In this document: positions 44,888 to 54,046 of the stretch, piece by piece | Position numbering within the stretch: the stretch's first letter is position 1 | Layout of the letters: each line of letters starts with the position of its first letter | Source of the DNA: Runella rosea | GTDB lineage: Bacteria; Bacteroidota; Bacteroidia; Cytophagales; Spirosomataceae | DNA length: 64,000 nt | NCBI RefSeq assembly: GCF_003325355.1 | Contig: NZ_CP030850.1 | Span: forward strand, 2,108,001 to 2,172,000 | Direction: 5' to 3' | Translations under genes and position numbers: made by a program | Notes under the pieces: generated by a model | Told to the model about the DNA's origin: nothing | The model's database searches: none | Seen by the model: only the letters and a program-made list of their open reading frames with translations

Positions 44888-45535
44888 ATGGACATAACAG
44901 GGAGAATAGAATACTTTAGGGCAGCTAACAAAATACGAAAAGCAGACATGGCAAGGGCATTAGATATGGATGCCTCCCATTATAGTAAACTAGAACAACG
45001 GGGAGAAAAACTAACAATTGAGCAACTGGAAAAAATAGCATTTGCGTTAGGGGTATCAGTAATAGAACTACTGACAGGCGAACCACAAAACGATGAACGG
45101 GTAAAAGAGCTTGAAAAAGAAGTTGACCTTCTAACTACCAATCTTAATTACTATGTAAAGCTGGAATCCCTTTACGAAGAAAGAAGAGGAAATAGAGAGA
45201 GTCAAATACAGAGTTATTTACATGATGTACGCGAGTTCTTAGCGGTACAATATGAAATAGGAATAGCTAAATACATAAATAAAGAGACAGGGCAGATAAC
45301 AAAAGTAAAAGTAGGCGAAAGTAATAGTGAGCTTGATACTGAATACTTTACTTTTAAATATGACCGTGAATTCTTGTTTACTAAAGATGAGTTAGCTACT
45401 TTAAATAAACTAATGTTCAGCGATAGCGATATTAATTGGCATATTGAAAATCTCATAAAATTAGGGCTTATAAGGGATGAAGGCATACTTTATGCCTATC
45501 GTCAGCACCTCAAAAGCCTTTATGATGAAGAGTGA
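44888..45535 (+). CDS. XRE-family regulator with coiled coil, island 2
   Basis: 215 aa from ATG at 44888; the longer frame begins with TTG and its extra residues fall in operator sequence. The HTH (RIEYFRAANKIRKADMARAL, SHYSKLEQRG, LTIEQLEKIAFALGVSVIEL) and following coiled coil are homologous to the regulator of island 1. The acidic C-terminal domain (about 110-210) differs. Likely the master repressor of the element. Confidence 0.85.
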   Translation: MDITGRIEYFRAANKIRKADMARALDMDASHYSKLEQRGEKLTIEQLEKIAFALGVSVIELLTGEPQNDERVKELEKEVDLLTTNLNYYVKLESLYEERRGNRESQIQSYLHDVREFLAVQYEIGIAKYINKETGQITKVKVGESNSELDTEYFTFKYDREFLFTKDELATLNKLMFSDSDINWHIENLIKLGLIRDEGILYAYRQHLKSLYDEE

Positions 45536-45727
45536 TTGATTAGTGAGTAAAGTCACAATTCCGATAACGGTACATTTAACGGTTACGGCAATAACTCGTT
45601 TATTTACAGCAACTTATAGAAATAGTTCATAAGTTATGCAAAAATGACAATCACGGCAAAGATATAATATATAAAAAGAAGCTTTTAAATGTCTGATTTA
45701 CAAGTAGTTACGGGCTAAGTTCTTTTG

Positions 45728-45740
45728 TCTTCCTCTCTGC
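45728..45740 (+). repeat. attR of island 2
   Basis: TCTTCCTCTCTGC, identical to the 3' end of tRNA-Ser. Confidence 0.75.
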
Positions 45741-45790
45741 CCAAATTACTCATTTTCACTAATTTACAAGAAAATACTCACATTTCCGAA

Positions 45791-45821
45791 AGCCCTAAAA
45801 TCAATTTTAGGGCTTTTTTTT
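45791..45821 (+). terminator. Terminator beyond attR of island 2
   Basis: AGCCCTAAAAT / ATTTTAGGGCT hairpin followed by eight T. Probably the original tRNA-Ser terminator. Confidence 0.85.
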
Positions 45822-46049
45822 GCTTCTCCCCTCGTTTAACGCTGCACGATTTTACAACCGCTAGATAATTTTTTCACCTAAATAAAGTAGCGTCTTTGAG
45901 TTGCTTTAAAAGTATCGTTACTTTTATGCTTCTGAGTGCTCAACTAATGAAAGTGAACAATAGCCCTAAAACAATAATAGCGCCCCTCTGGCAAACCGTA
46001 TAAATTCCATATAATCCTTAAATAATAACGCCCAAATACGCGATTTTAA

Positions 46050-46649
46050 ATGGATACGGATAATAGCATTTTACAATTAATCAAACACTTTAAGGAAATC
46101 GTTGTCCTTGATGATACCGACGTAGAATTAATTGTTCCTAGATTGGAAATAAAAAAAATAAATAGAAAAGAATACCTACTCCAACCTGGTCAGGTATCAA
46201 GGCATATGCGTTACATCGCAAAAGGAAGTATGCGCGTTTATTATATAGATGAAAAAAGTCAGGAATATACTTTACAGTTAGGTATCGAAAACTGGTGGAT
46301 TAATGACCTTTATAGCTATTTAAGTGGGAAAACTTCCCGCATGTTTATTCAAGCCAATGAGCCCACTACACTTATCCAAATCAGCCAAAAAAATTTAGAA
46401 ATACTATACAAAGAAGTACCAAATCTATCCGATTTTTTTCGCTTAAAAATGCAAAGTGCCTATGTTGCCCTGCAAGAGCGGACAATCGAAAACATGAGTA
46501 TTGATGCCTACTCAAGATATAATGCCTTCATTAAAGACTACAGAAATCTCGAACAACGGTTCCCCCAATATATAATTGCTTCCTATTTAGGTATCACCCC
46601 TGAATTTTTAAGTTTTCTACGAAAAAAACACGCTTCTGGTATTTCTTAA
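46050..46649 (+). CDS. Crp/Fnr-family regulator
   Basis: 199 aa. A cyclic-nucleotide-binding-like beta-barrel (about 15-120: LLQPGQVSRHMRYIAKGSMR) and a C-terminal helix-turn-helix remnant (YIIASYLGITPEFLSFLRKK). This short type is common in Bacteroidota and usually lacks cAMP-contacting residues. It precedes a two-gene unit (outer-membrane-like protein, DoxX) on the same strand by 63 bp and probably controls it. Confidence 0.85.
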   Translation: MDTDNSILQLIKHFKEIVVLDDTDVELIVPRLEIKKINRKEYLLQPGQVSRHMRYIAKGSMRVYYIDEKSQEYTLQLGIENWWINDLYSYLSGKTSRMFIQANEPTTLIQISQKNLEILYKEVPNLSDFFRLKMQSAYVALQERTIENMSIDAYSRYNAFIKDYRNLEQRFPQYIIASYLGITPEFLSFLRKKHASGIS

Positions 46650-46712
46650 GATACCTTAATTTTTATCATTTCTGCCATCCCTACTTTTGCTCTATAATTC
46701 AAATGAGCAAAA

Positions 46713-47333
46713 ATGAAAAATAAACACATTGCGTTTGCACTTCTTTGGTTTTTTTCAATCAAACTAACCGCGCAGCAACTTACCTACGTCCCCGATATAG
46801 TCATCGGACACCGCTCTTCTACGTATTTACATAATGTTAACTTCCAGTTTAACAATAAGATTAGGGTAAATAATCTCACCTTATTTGACACTGAATATAA
46901 AGAAAATAAAAACAATATATTCTTTATACGAAACACATTATCGTACAATATTTCAAAGAAAATTTCATTAAATGCCGCTTTAGGAATTAAAAACCCTGGC
47001 TCTTTCTTTACCATTTCTGCACAGTACCGAATACTAAAACCAACGTATTCGTTTGCCTATTCTATTGGCACCACCTATCAAAAAGGAATCACAATTGAAC
47101 AATCTATTTCAATTGAATATTATCCAAGGCTTACAGAAAACCTTCAATTGTATTTTAATTTCTTAGCTATCGCAAACGTAAATCTGGAGGAATATCAAAG
47201 AGGACTCCAATTTATTCGATTGGGATTAAAAGAAAAAAAAGTCAGCTATGGATTATTCCTTAATTTGGATCAATTCAATAATAATAACAAAACACTTGAA
47301 AACGCAGGGACTTTTATTAAATATCAATTTTAA
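46713..47333 (+). CDS. Putative outer-membrane beta-barrel protein
   Basis: 206 aa with a signal peptide (ends near LTAQQ, residue 22). The rest alternates hydrophobic and polar residues in strands and ends KYQF with a C-terminal aromatic, as in outer-membrane barrels. No named family. TACTTTTG at 46682-46689 may be its -7 element. It shares a unit with DoxX, 12 bp downstream. Confidence 0.7.
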   Translation: MKNKHIAFALLWFFSIKLTAQQLTYVPDIVIGHRSSTYLHNVNFQFNNKIRVNNLTLFDTEYKENKNNIFFIRNTLSYNISKKISLNAALGIKNPGSFFTISAQYRILKPTYSFAYSIGTTYQKGITIEQSISIEYYPRLTENLQLYFNFLAIANVNLEEYQRGLQFIRLGLKEKKVSYGLFLNLDQFNNNNKTLENAGTFIKYQF

Positions 47334-47345
47334 ACACACACAACA

Positions 47346-47747
47346 ATGAAAAAAAACAGTGATTTAGGAATGTTTATCAGTAGGATTGCTATTGGGTTTC
47401 CAATGCTAGTTTATGGAATCAGTAAATTATTTTACGGTATTGATTTCATTAAAAACTTACTGATTGAAAAAGGCTTACCTTCATTCTTCGCATACGGGGT
47501 ATTTTTAGGGGAAGTAGTGGCTCCAATCTTGATTATCGTAGGGTTTAGGACACGTTTAGCTGGACTATTTTTTGCGATAAATTGTTTGACTGCGATCTGC
47601 TTGGCACAAACATCTAATATTTTAAAACTCAACGAATATGGAGGTTGGGCTTTGGAGTTATTGGCTATCTACATGCTGGTTGGAATAAGTTTTTTATTTA
47701 CCGGTGCTGGTAAATTGTCTATTTCGACTCAAAATCAATGGGATTAG
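47346..47747 (+). CDS. DoxX-family membrane protein
   Basis: 133 aa with four hydrophobic segments. The DoxX features are visible: SRIAIGFPMLVYGISKLFYG, the helix FFAYGVFLGEVVAPILIIVG and a glycine-rich last helix. DoxX proteins are small inner-membrane oxidoreductase-associated proteins. Probably cotranscribed with 46713. Confidence 0.85.
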   Translation: MKKNSDLGMFISRIAIGFPMLVYGISKLFYGIDFIKNLLIEKGLPSFFAYGVFLGEVVAPILIIVGFRTRLAGLFFAINCLTAICLAQTSNILKLNEYGGWALELLAIYMLVGISFLFTGAGKLSISTQNQWD

Positions 47748-48338
47748 AATAATAATATGGGTTTGGCAAAAGGATGAGCGAAAAATGCACTGCTATGATG
47801 CTCCAAGGACACATTTGTAGCCACAAAACGAAATGCATCATTTAAAATTTAGTGCCCAAAGCCCTCAATTCGCCAAACCCTAAACCCTTTTTTGGACATT
47901 TCCTCAAAAGAAGGGGGGAAAATACGCCAAAGTACACGGTACGATTGATACAATTAGGGGAGATTTTTTCATGGCTAAAATTTTTTTAAGAAATTTTGTG
48001 ACCTAAAGTACATTTTTGAGTCGTGCAACAGAATAGACTACCAATTTCTTTATTCCCTCCCCCATTTCCTTTATCTCAAGAAAAACAACTCGGTACAAAG
48101 AACAAATACCACCGCGTGTCCGCTATCAATCTCCGAGTGTCCGTATACGGACAAAAACATATATACATCCCATTGATAATCAACAATTTAATTCAGTGGC
48201 ATTGCATTTGAACCAATTTATCTATCTCCTATATGCAGCCATAGAGAAATGAAATAGTAGTTTAGGTTAAGAAAACAGAAAGCACCCGAGTCATACTTGG
48301 GTGCTTTTTTGTGGAGTACAATTTTCTAGTATCTCTGC
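47748..48338. other. Intergenic region before miaE
   Basis: 591 bp between convergent genes with no supported gene. It ends with the terminator at 48278-48308. Confidence 0.6.
48278..48308. terminator. Terminator between DoxX and miaE
   Basis: AGCACCC / GGGTGCT hairpin with six T on the plus strand and a looser T-rich stretch on the minus strand, so it may serve both. Confidence 0.65.
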
Positions 48339-48929
48339 TCAGTGCATTCGGTCGCCACGTAGGTCAAGGGTGTTCATGATGTGGGCTTCGGCGGCGAGGA
48401 GTTCTTTCCAACGAGCGCGTACTTTCTCGGCGGGCAGGTATTCTTCGGCGAGTTCGATAAAATTTCGATAGTGCCCCGCTTCCGAGACCATCAGCTCGTG
48501 GTAAAATGTCCGCAAACTTTCGTCGGCAATGTGCTGAGAAAGAAGTTTAAAACGCTCGCAGCTACGGGCTTCAATCAGCGCACACACCAGCAGACGGTCG
48601 AGAAAAACCTCGTCGCGGTCACCTTTTTTCTTTACGATTTCTTGCAAACGGTTGACGTATTCGTCTTTGCGGGCGCGTCCGAGTTTATACCCACGTTTAT
48701 GAAGTTCTTTGAGCACCATTCTGAAATGTGCCCATTCTTCGGCCACTACGGGCGTCATTACTTCAACAAGTTTTTCTTTTTCGGGAAAATGCACAATCAT
48801 CGAAATACAGGCCGACGCGGCTTTTTGCTCACAGTACGCATGGTCTACCAGAATTTGTTCGAGCTGCATTTCAGCAATATTGACCCAACGCGGGTCGGTA
48901 GGGAGTTCGAGTCCGAGCGTGGTTATCAT
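48339..48929 (-). CDS. miaE: tRNA-(ms2io6A37) hydroxylase
   Basis: 196 aa, ferritin-like diiron monooxygenase that hydroxylates 2-methylthio-N6-isopentenyladenosine at position 37 of tRNAs. The iron-binding motifs are in order: DHAYCEQKAAS (about 30-40), the EEWAHF (E-x-x-H) pair (about 83), EARSCERF (about 138) and SEAGHYRNF (E-x-x-H). Length and motif order fit MiaE well. It is monocistronic. Confidence 0.9.
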   Translation of the reverse strand: MITTLGLELPTDPRWVNIAEMQLEQILVDHAYCEQKAASACISMIVHFPEKEKLVEVMTPVVAEEWAHFRMVLKELHKRGYKLGRARKDEYVNRLQEIVKKKGDRDEVFLDRLLVCALIEARSCERFKLLSQHIADESLRTFYHELMVSEAGHYRNFIELAEEYLPAEKVRARWKELLAAEAHIMNTLDLRGDRMH

Positions 48930-49039
48930 TTAAAAATTGACAGTTATCATTCAACATTTCTCAGTGTTCAATCTCTGTGTCCCTCTGTTTCTCAGTGGTA
49001 AACAAAAATAAACCACGGAGAGAAGGAGGGGCACAGAGG

Positions 49040-49990
49040 TTAGTTGCTACCAAAGGGCAATTTACCTAAGTCGACATTGCCGCCCGTGAGAATGATGCCT
49101 ACTTTTTTACCTTCAAAACGCTCTTTGTTGCGGAGCAAGGCCGCAAAAGGCACCGCACAAGAAGGCTCAATGATGATTTTCATGCGTTCCCAAATCAGGC
49201 GCATAGCGGCGATGATTTCAGGGTCGCTCACGAGCAAAATATCTTTGACGTGCAACCGAATAATTTCCAAGGTTTTATCGCCCAAATTCGTCAACAGACC
49301 GTCGGCAATGGTATCAATGTAAGGCGCTTTTTCGATGTTTCCAGTTTTGAAAGAAAGTACGGCATCGGCCGCCCCCTCTGGCTCACCAGCGATGATTTCG
49401 GTTTTGGGCGCCAGATAATGCGCCGCCAGCGCGGTTCCGCTTAGCAGTCCTCCCCCGCCCACGGGTGCCATAATCACGTCAAAAAGCCCGTGGTCTTCGA
49501 TAAGTTCTTTGGTGGCAGTAGCTTGGCCAGCAATAACCCGATAATCATTGAAAGGGTGAATCATGGTAGCACCGTGCTCGGCAATGACCCGCTCAACGGT
49601 ACTTTCGCGGGCTTCAAGCGTAGGCTCACACTCAATCACTTCGGCTCCGTAGCCGCGTACGGCATCTTTTTTCACCTGAGGAGCTGTGCGGGGCATCACA
49701 ATGTAGGCTTTGGTTCCGACCAACCCCGCCGCGTAGGCAATGGCCTGGGCGTGGTTGCCCGAAGAGTGCGTTGTGACCCCGTTTTTAAGTTCTTCGGGCG
49801 TCAGTGATAAAACGGCATTGACCCCGCCCCGGGCTTTAAAAGCACCAATTTTTTGAAAATTTTCGCACTTGAAATATAAATCAGCCCCACTGACACGGTT
49901 CAATGTTTGGCAGGTCAGCGTGGGCGTATGATGAATGTAGGGTCGAATGCGGTCGTGAGCCGCGGTGATAATGGATAGAGTTGGAATCAT
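49040..49990 (-). CDS. Threonine/serine dehydratase, PLP fold type II
   Basis: 316 aa from ATG at 49990; the frame runs 60 bp further upstream but the extra residues do not resemble the family. The PLP lysine is Lys52 in ENFQKIGAFKARGG; SSGNHAQAIAYAA binds the substrate; the phosphate loop is VGGGGLLSG; the end LTGGNVDLGKLP is typical. It converts threonine (or serine) to 2-oxobutyrate (pyruvate) and ammonia. No ACT-like regulatory domain is present, so it is the catabolic type or a serine racemase relative. Confidence 0.9.
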   Translation of the reverse strand: MIPTLSIITAAHDRIRPYIHHTPTLTCQTLNRVSGADLYFKCENFQKIGAFKARGGVNAVLSLTPEELKNGVTTHSSGNHAQAIAYAAGLVGTKAYIVMPRTAPQVKKDAVRGYGAEVIECEPTLEARESTVERVIAEHGATMIHPFNDYRVIAGQATATKELIEDHGLFDVIMAPVGGGGLLSGTALAAHYLAPKTEIIAGEPEGAADAVLSFKTGNIEKAPYIDTIADGLLTNLGDKTLEIIRLHVKDILLVSDPEIIAAMRLIWERMKIIIEPSCAVPFAALLRNKERFEGKKVGIILTGGNVDLGKLPFGSN

Positions 49991-50175
49991 TTTGCTGAGT
50001 TTTGGAAGCGAATATGGGATAAAATGTCGAAATTCGACAAAACAACTCATTTTTTTTCAATCCTCTCCCCTGAGCAAACACACGTAAGCCGCGCTCCCAG
50101 AAGCGCCTGAACTGAAATCCAGTTAGGGTACTTGCGGGGCACGGCCTACTTCCTACACTAAATTATAAACGGGCG

Positions 50176-50670
50176 CTAAACCGCTTTCCAGGTCATTACT
50201 ATTTTTACGGGTTCTCCGTCCTCTTCTTCTTCAATCTCCACTTTCAACAGTTTTGATGAAGCCTCCACTACTTTCCATTCCGAAATCTCATTTTTATCGT
50301 CGGCGTCTACGATGCGGAGCATTTTGGTTTTTTCATCGTAAGTCCATGCGCCCGCATTGCCTTCAGTGGGGCCATCGTCGTCGCAACGTTTGGCTCCGTT
50401 TTCTCCCCCAAGCTGGCCCCCTTTTTCAAAAATAATAATGTTGTCTTTATCGCAATCACGCAATAAAAACATCAAATCAGGATCGAGTTTACCATCACCG
50501 TCAAAGTCCACGGCGGGATCCATAATGAAAGACGAAAGCATAAGGCGTTTACCAACAAAGGGTAATCCATTGGCTCCTGGCTCTACTTCGATGTCATTTT
50601 TTTTGCACCCAGACACGGTCATGAGAAGGATGGCCATTGCGGCCACCACAAAAGAGTTCATTCGTTTCAC
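50176..50670 (-). CDS. Secreted lipoprotein, lipocalin-like
   Basis: 164 aa. Signal peptide with lipobox MTVSGC, Cys22 lipidated. The rest has an Asp-rich loop (DPAVDFDGDGKLDPD, EF-hand-like calcium loop) and strands with WTYDEKTKMLRIV and EWKVVEAS, as in the lipocalin-like lipoproteins of Bacteroidota. Specific role unknown. Confidence 0.8.
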   Translation of the reverse strand: MKRMNSFVVAAMAILLMTVSGCKKNDIEVEPGANGLPFVGKRLMLSSFIMDPAVDFDGDGKLDPDLMFLLRDCDKDNIIIFEKGGQLGGENGAKRCDDDGPTEGNAGAWTYDEKTKMLRIVDADDKNEISEWKVVEASSKLLKVEIEEEEDGEPVKIVMTWKAV

Positions 50671-50841
50671 AGCGTTTTGTTTTTTATTTTAAAATGGTTG
50701 TAACTAAACATCAACGCGGCCTAAGCACGGCCCATTGACGCAACAAATATGGCCCTGATGGAGCGCACAACCAATTTAAAACTGACTGAAGTGTCATTTT
50801 GGGCCGCTGAACTGGGAAAAGAAATACCAATCCGTGCTGAT

Positions 50842-52755
50842 TCAGGAGATGAACCCAAGGGTAAACATTGTTCCTTTGGTCAGCTCGCTTGTTACCGACA
50901 ATGTACCTTGATTTGCTTCCACGAGTTCTTTCACCAAAACCAGCCCTACGCCCGTGCCTTGCTCTCGGGCTGTACCCATTTGAGAAGTTGTTTTGTTGAG
51001 TTGAAACAAATTTTGAAGCTGCTCTTCCGACATTCCCACGCCCGTGTCTGCTATCACAAACTGGTGCATGTCTTTTTCTTTAGAATAACTAAGTCTGATT
51101 TTACCGCCAGAATGGGTAAACTTGAGCGCATTTTGTAGCAAATTCCTAAAAATAACAGCGACATGGTTTCGGTCGACCATTATTTGGACGTTGGCAGAAA
51201 TCTCGTTGACGATATGAATAGTTTTGATTTGAGCCATTGGTAGCAACAACTCAATCTCTTCCTCAATGATGGAGGCCACCTCCACATTTTCCCGCTTAGG
51301 GCGAATACCGCGCATTTGAGAAAAAGACCAATTCAATACATTATCGAGCATGGTATGAACATTATTGAGCTGAACCGTCAGGTTTTTGGTCGAATTCGCA
51401 AATTCCGCCTGCGTCAACACTCCCCAATCAGTAAGCATTAGATAATTTTTAAGTCCTGCCACAGGCGACCGTAAATCATGCGACAAAATGGCAAAAAGTT
51501 TATCTTTTGTGGTATTGAGCATGGTCAGTTCGGCTTTTTGGAGCTCAATGCGACTTTTATTGCGTTGCAAAAGAAAGACAAAACCAACCAGCAATACCAC
51601 AATCACGATAGTACTGAGCAGAAAAGCCTGCTGTTGTTTTTTTTGTTCAGCGAGCATCATGATTTCTGTGGTCTGTTTTTCTCTATCCAATGCTGCCTGA
51701 AGTCGGGTCATCTGCAGTTCGCTACTTTCTTTGTGTTCTTTGTTTCGGTTATTAAGCGCCAAGTTTATATACACCTGTTGACTTTCGTACGCCTGCTGAA
51801 ATTTACGCTGACCAGCATAGGCTTGGTGCTGGGCTTTATACATGAGAAGCAACGTTCCAGAATCGGGTTGGGGTTTTGCCCGTTCAATGTCCATCCCTTG
51901 CTGCACAAGTTTTTCGGCGTTTTCATAATGCGCTAGTTGAAGCTCTAATTGAATCAACGGATAAATCGTTTCTGAGTTTCCGCCTTTGGCCATAAGCGAC
52001 TTCCCCACCATTGATGCCTTTTGCAGATAGCTTTGCGCTTCCTGACTCTTCCCCCTCGTTATCAGAAGTTTACAATAATCCAAACAAGCCCATATCCAAC
52101 GGGCTTTACTATTTTTTTCGCAGAGTTTCATCATCTCAAAAGCTACCTGTTCGGCTTCTGCAAACTTATTTTTTTTAGTATAAACCACTGTAAGTACGTT
52201 GTAAGCTGCCGCGATGGTTTGCCAATCTTTGGTTTTTTTGGCATACTCCAACGCCTTAAGCAACCACTCTTCCTGCGGCAAATTCTGATGATCGGCAATC
52301 ACACCTATGATACCATAACACCTAGCCAACAGCACATTATCTTTGGCTTGTTTTGCCGAAATAACGCATTTTTTCAACCACTCCAACGCCTGAGTTTCAT
52401 CCGACAGTTTGTACATATACACATGGCCTAGCCGATACATAGACTGAGCCGTTCGTGCGGCATCCTTGCGAACCTGGGCGATATGGAGCGCTTGGCCAAG
52501 AAAATACAGGGAAGAATCAATATTAACCTCTCGGTAGGCCGTACCAAGAGCATGATAAAGCTGGTACTGAGCGGTATCGGAGGTCGCTACTTCCAACTGT
52601 TTTTTTAGCACCAGAACGTTGGTTTGAGCTCGGGAAAAAATACTAATACCCAAAAACAACGTCAATAAATGAAAACCTAACGGATTTTTAAGGGTGGGCA
52701 AACGCATATTCAGATAGGTTATGAGCAGTTTATATGATACGTTTCTCGGATTCAT
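50842..52755 (-). CDS. TPR-type sensor histidine kinase (637 aa)
   Basis: N-terminal hydrophobic export region (starts are possible at residues 1 or 18), TPR repeats (about 60-330), coiled coil, one membrane segment (AFLLSTIVIVVLLVGFVFLL, about 375-395), HisKA with AILSHDLRSPVAG (His426) and HATPase_c with RNLLQNALKFTHSGG, ADTGVGMSEEQ and GTGVGLVLV. The same class as the kinases at 15069 and 17220 but not a close copy. It lacks a receiver. The LytTR regulator at 54047 on the same strand is the likely partner, although a Crp-like gene lies between. Confidence 0.9.
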   Translation of the reverse strand: MNPRNVSYKLLITYLNMRLPTLKNPLGFHLLTLFLGISIFSRAQTNVLVLKKQLEVATSDTAQYQLYHALGTAYREVNIDSSLYFLGQALHIAQVRKDAARTAQSMYRLGHVYMYKLSDETQALEWLKKCVISAKQAKDNVLLARCYGIIGVIADHQNLPQEEWLLKALEYAKKTKDWQTIAAAYNVLTVVYTKKNKFAEAEQVAFEMMKLCEKNSKARWIWACLDYCKLLITRGKSQEAQSYLQKASMVGKSLMAKGGNSETIYPLIQLELQLAHYENAEKLVQQGMDIERAKPQPDSGTLLLMYKAQHQAYAGQRKFQQAYESQQVYINLALNNRNKEHKESSELQMTRLQAALDREKQTTEIMMLAEQKKQQQAFLLSTIVIVVLLVGFVFLLQRNKSRIELQKAELTMLNTTKDKLFAILSHDLRSPVAGLKNYLMLTDWGVLTQAEFANSTKNLTVQLNNVHTMLDNVLNWSFSQMRGIRPKRENVEVASIIEEEIELLLPMAQIKTIHIVNEISANVQIMVDRNHVAVIFRNLLQNALKFTHSGGKIRLSYSKEKDMHQFVIADTGVGMSEEQLQNLFQLNKTTSQMGTAREQGTGVGLVLVKELVEANQGTLSVTSELTKGTMFTLGFIS

Positions 52756-52966
52756 TCCGTACCATCAAAATTTATATGGACACAAAAGAGTGGTTCATGT
52801 ACGAAACAGCCCGTTTCATAAACTTCTCCTTTCTTATTGTTTTAGCATAAACCGAAATATGCTTTTTTTGTAGTGAAAAATATACCTCTTTGTGCAAATA
52901 TAACTTTAATACCGTTGAATTTACTCTGCAAAAAGTATGTTTTTTTGACCCTAACACTTAATCTAC

Positions 52967-53548
52967 GTGACTTTATTTTACCAGTACCTTCTGCGCCATT
53001 CATCTATTTCTGTGAATGAAATAGACTTTGTCGCTTCTTTTTTTCGGAAAGAAGTTTTGAAGGCTAGTGAGTGTTTTATACGACAAGGCAATACCTCTGC
53101 CAAGTTGGCATTTGTAGAAGAAGGAGTTCTTAAAACCAACTACACCTATTCCGAGGAAGAGACCATCCGTTCATTTAGCCAAAAAAATAATTGGATAGGA
53201 CACTGGGAAAGTTTTATCGGCCAAAAGCCCTCTCCTAACTCGGTTTACGCCGTTTCAAACTGCCAGTTGGTCACTATTACGCGGCACGGGTTTCAACGAC
53301 TAGAAGAAGAACTTGCCAATGGGAGTACTACTCTGCGGAAGGCCATTTTTGAAGAGCTTCAGGCCGCCTGGACTAATCCCTATAAACGCATTGAAGACCC
53401 AAAAGAACGCTACGAGAAATTTATCCAAGCTCAGCCCGAAGTAGCCTTTGAGCTCTCTACCGAAAATATTGCCACTTATTTGCAGATTCCGCACGAACTA
53501 TTGCTGCAGGTTCTGTGCGAAACACTGTTTTTTTATAAAAGTATATAA
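52967..53548 (+). CDS. Crp-like cyclic-nucleotide-domain protein
   Basis: 193 aa from GTG at 52967. A beta-barrel cNMP-like fold (about 25-115; FIRQGNTSAKLAFVEEGVLK) and a C-terminal helical end whose last part (ENIATYLQIPHELLLQVLCE) keeps only a remnant of an HTH. It lies 14 bp before an orphan transposase-type HTH gene on the same strand, an odd pairing. Confidence 0.8.
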   Translation: MTLFYQYLLRHSSISVNEIDFVASFFRKEVLKASECFIRQGNTSAKLAFVEEGVLKTNYTYSEEETIRSFSQKNNWIGHWESFIGQKPSPNSVYAVSNCQLVTITRHGFQRLEEELANGSTTLRKAIFEELQAAWTNPYKRIEDPKERYEKFIQAQPEVAFELSTENIATYLQIPHELLLQVLCETLFFYKSI

Positions 53549-53562
53549 TTCTAACAGATTGC

Positions 53563-53985
53563 ATGATTGACATGACTAGCATCCCAAAATGGCGTTATAG
53601 CCTCTTACAAAACAATGAGTTAATGCTCCGTCGTCTTACTGGTTTAAACCGCCGCAAGTTTGAAGCACTGCATCCATATTTTGAAAACACCCTGAATGAC
53701 TATTTTAATAAATTTACGATAGAAGGCACTCCCCGGAATCGTCGTCCGTTCGTTCATGGAAATGCCATCTTTACCGATACCCGCGACTCCCTTCTTTTTA
53801 TTTTGGCGTATGTAAACGGCAATGTCCGTCAAGTTCAACTGGCCGAATTTTTCGGTATTGACCAACCCAAAGTCAGCAAGTACATAAAAATACTGCGCCC
53901 CATCCTATCTCAAGCCATCAAAACCAACCCAAATGCCCTCTCAAAATACAAAAAGGAGATTCTGTTTAATAAAATAAACAAATGA
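53563..53985 (+). CDS. Orphan HTH_Tnp_4-type protein (transposase N-terminus)
   Basis: 140 aa. It matches the N-terminal part of IS5-related transposases: LRRLTGLNRRKFEALHPYFE, then DSLLFILAYVNGNVRQVQLA and FFGIDQPKVSKYIKILRPIL. The DDE catalytic domain is missing and the frame ends cleanly with KNINK-like basic residues (FNKINK). It may be a truncated transposase or a domesticated DNA-binding protein. Tight spacing to the Crp-like gene favours the latter, since that protein has a weak HTH of its own. Confidence 0.7.
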   Translation: MIDMTSIPKWRYSLLQNNELMLRRLTGLNRRKFEALHPYFENTLNDYFNKFTIEGTPRNRRPFVHGNAIFTDTRDSLLFILAYVNGNVRQVQLAEFFGIDQPKVSKYIKILRPILSQAIKTNPNALSKYKKEILFNKINK

Positions 53986-54046
53986 CAAAAGCAGGGTTGT
54001 TTATTGGAAGAAAGAAATGGCATTTCCCCAACCCTTACGCCTCGCT

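Larger units (their letters stand above)
36629..45740. mobile_element. Island 2: tRNA-Ser-integrated element, about 9.1 kb
   Basis: Runs from the tRNA-Ser 3' end to a 13-bp copy of that end at 45728-45740. It contains a tyrosine recombinase, small HTH, divergent XRE regulator, VirE-type helicase, an iteron array and cargo (DUF262-AlbA_2-like fusion, RimK-type ligase). Gene order and orientation around the recombinase match island 1. The short repeat is weaker evidence than in island 1, but the matching tRNA end and recombinase position support it. Confidence 0.82.
45536..46049. other. Right end of island 2 and following gap
   Basis: 514 bp without a gene. It includes repeats of TAACGGTTA near the right end (45577-45585, also 45564-45571 in part; the same 9-mer is at 36732-36740 at the left end), the attR copy, and a terminator at 45791. 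A near-consensus promoter element TACTTTTA is seen at about 45917, before the Crp-like gene. Confidence 0.6.

Noticed and set aside
48023-48211. 62-aa frame in the DoxX-miaE gap
   Set aside because: Low complexity, no recognisable features; treated as non-coding.
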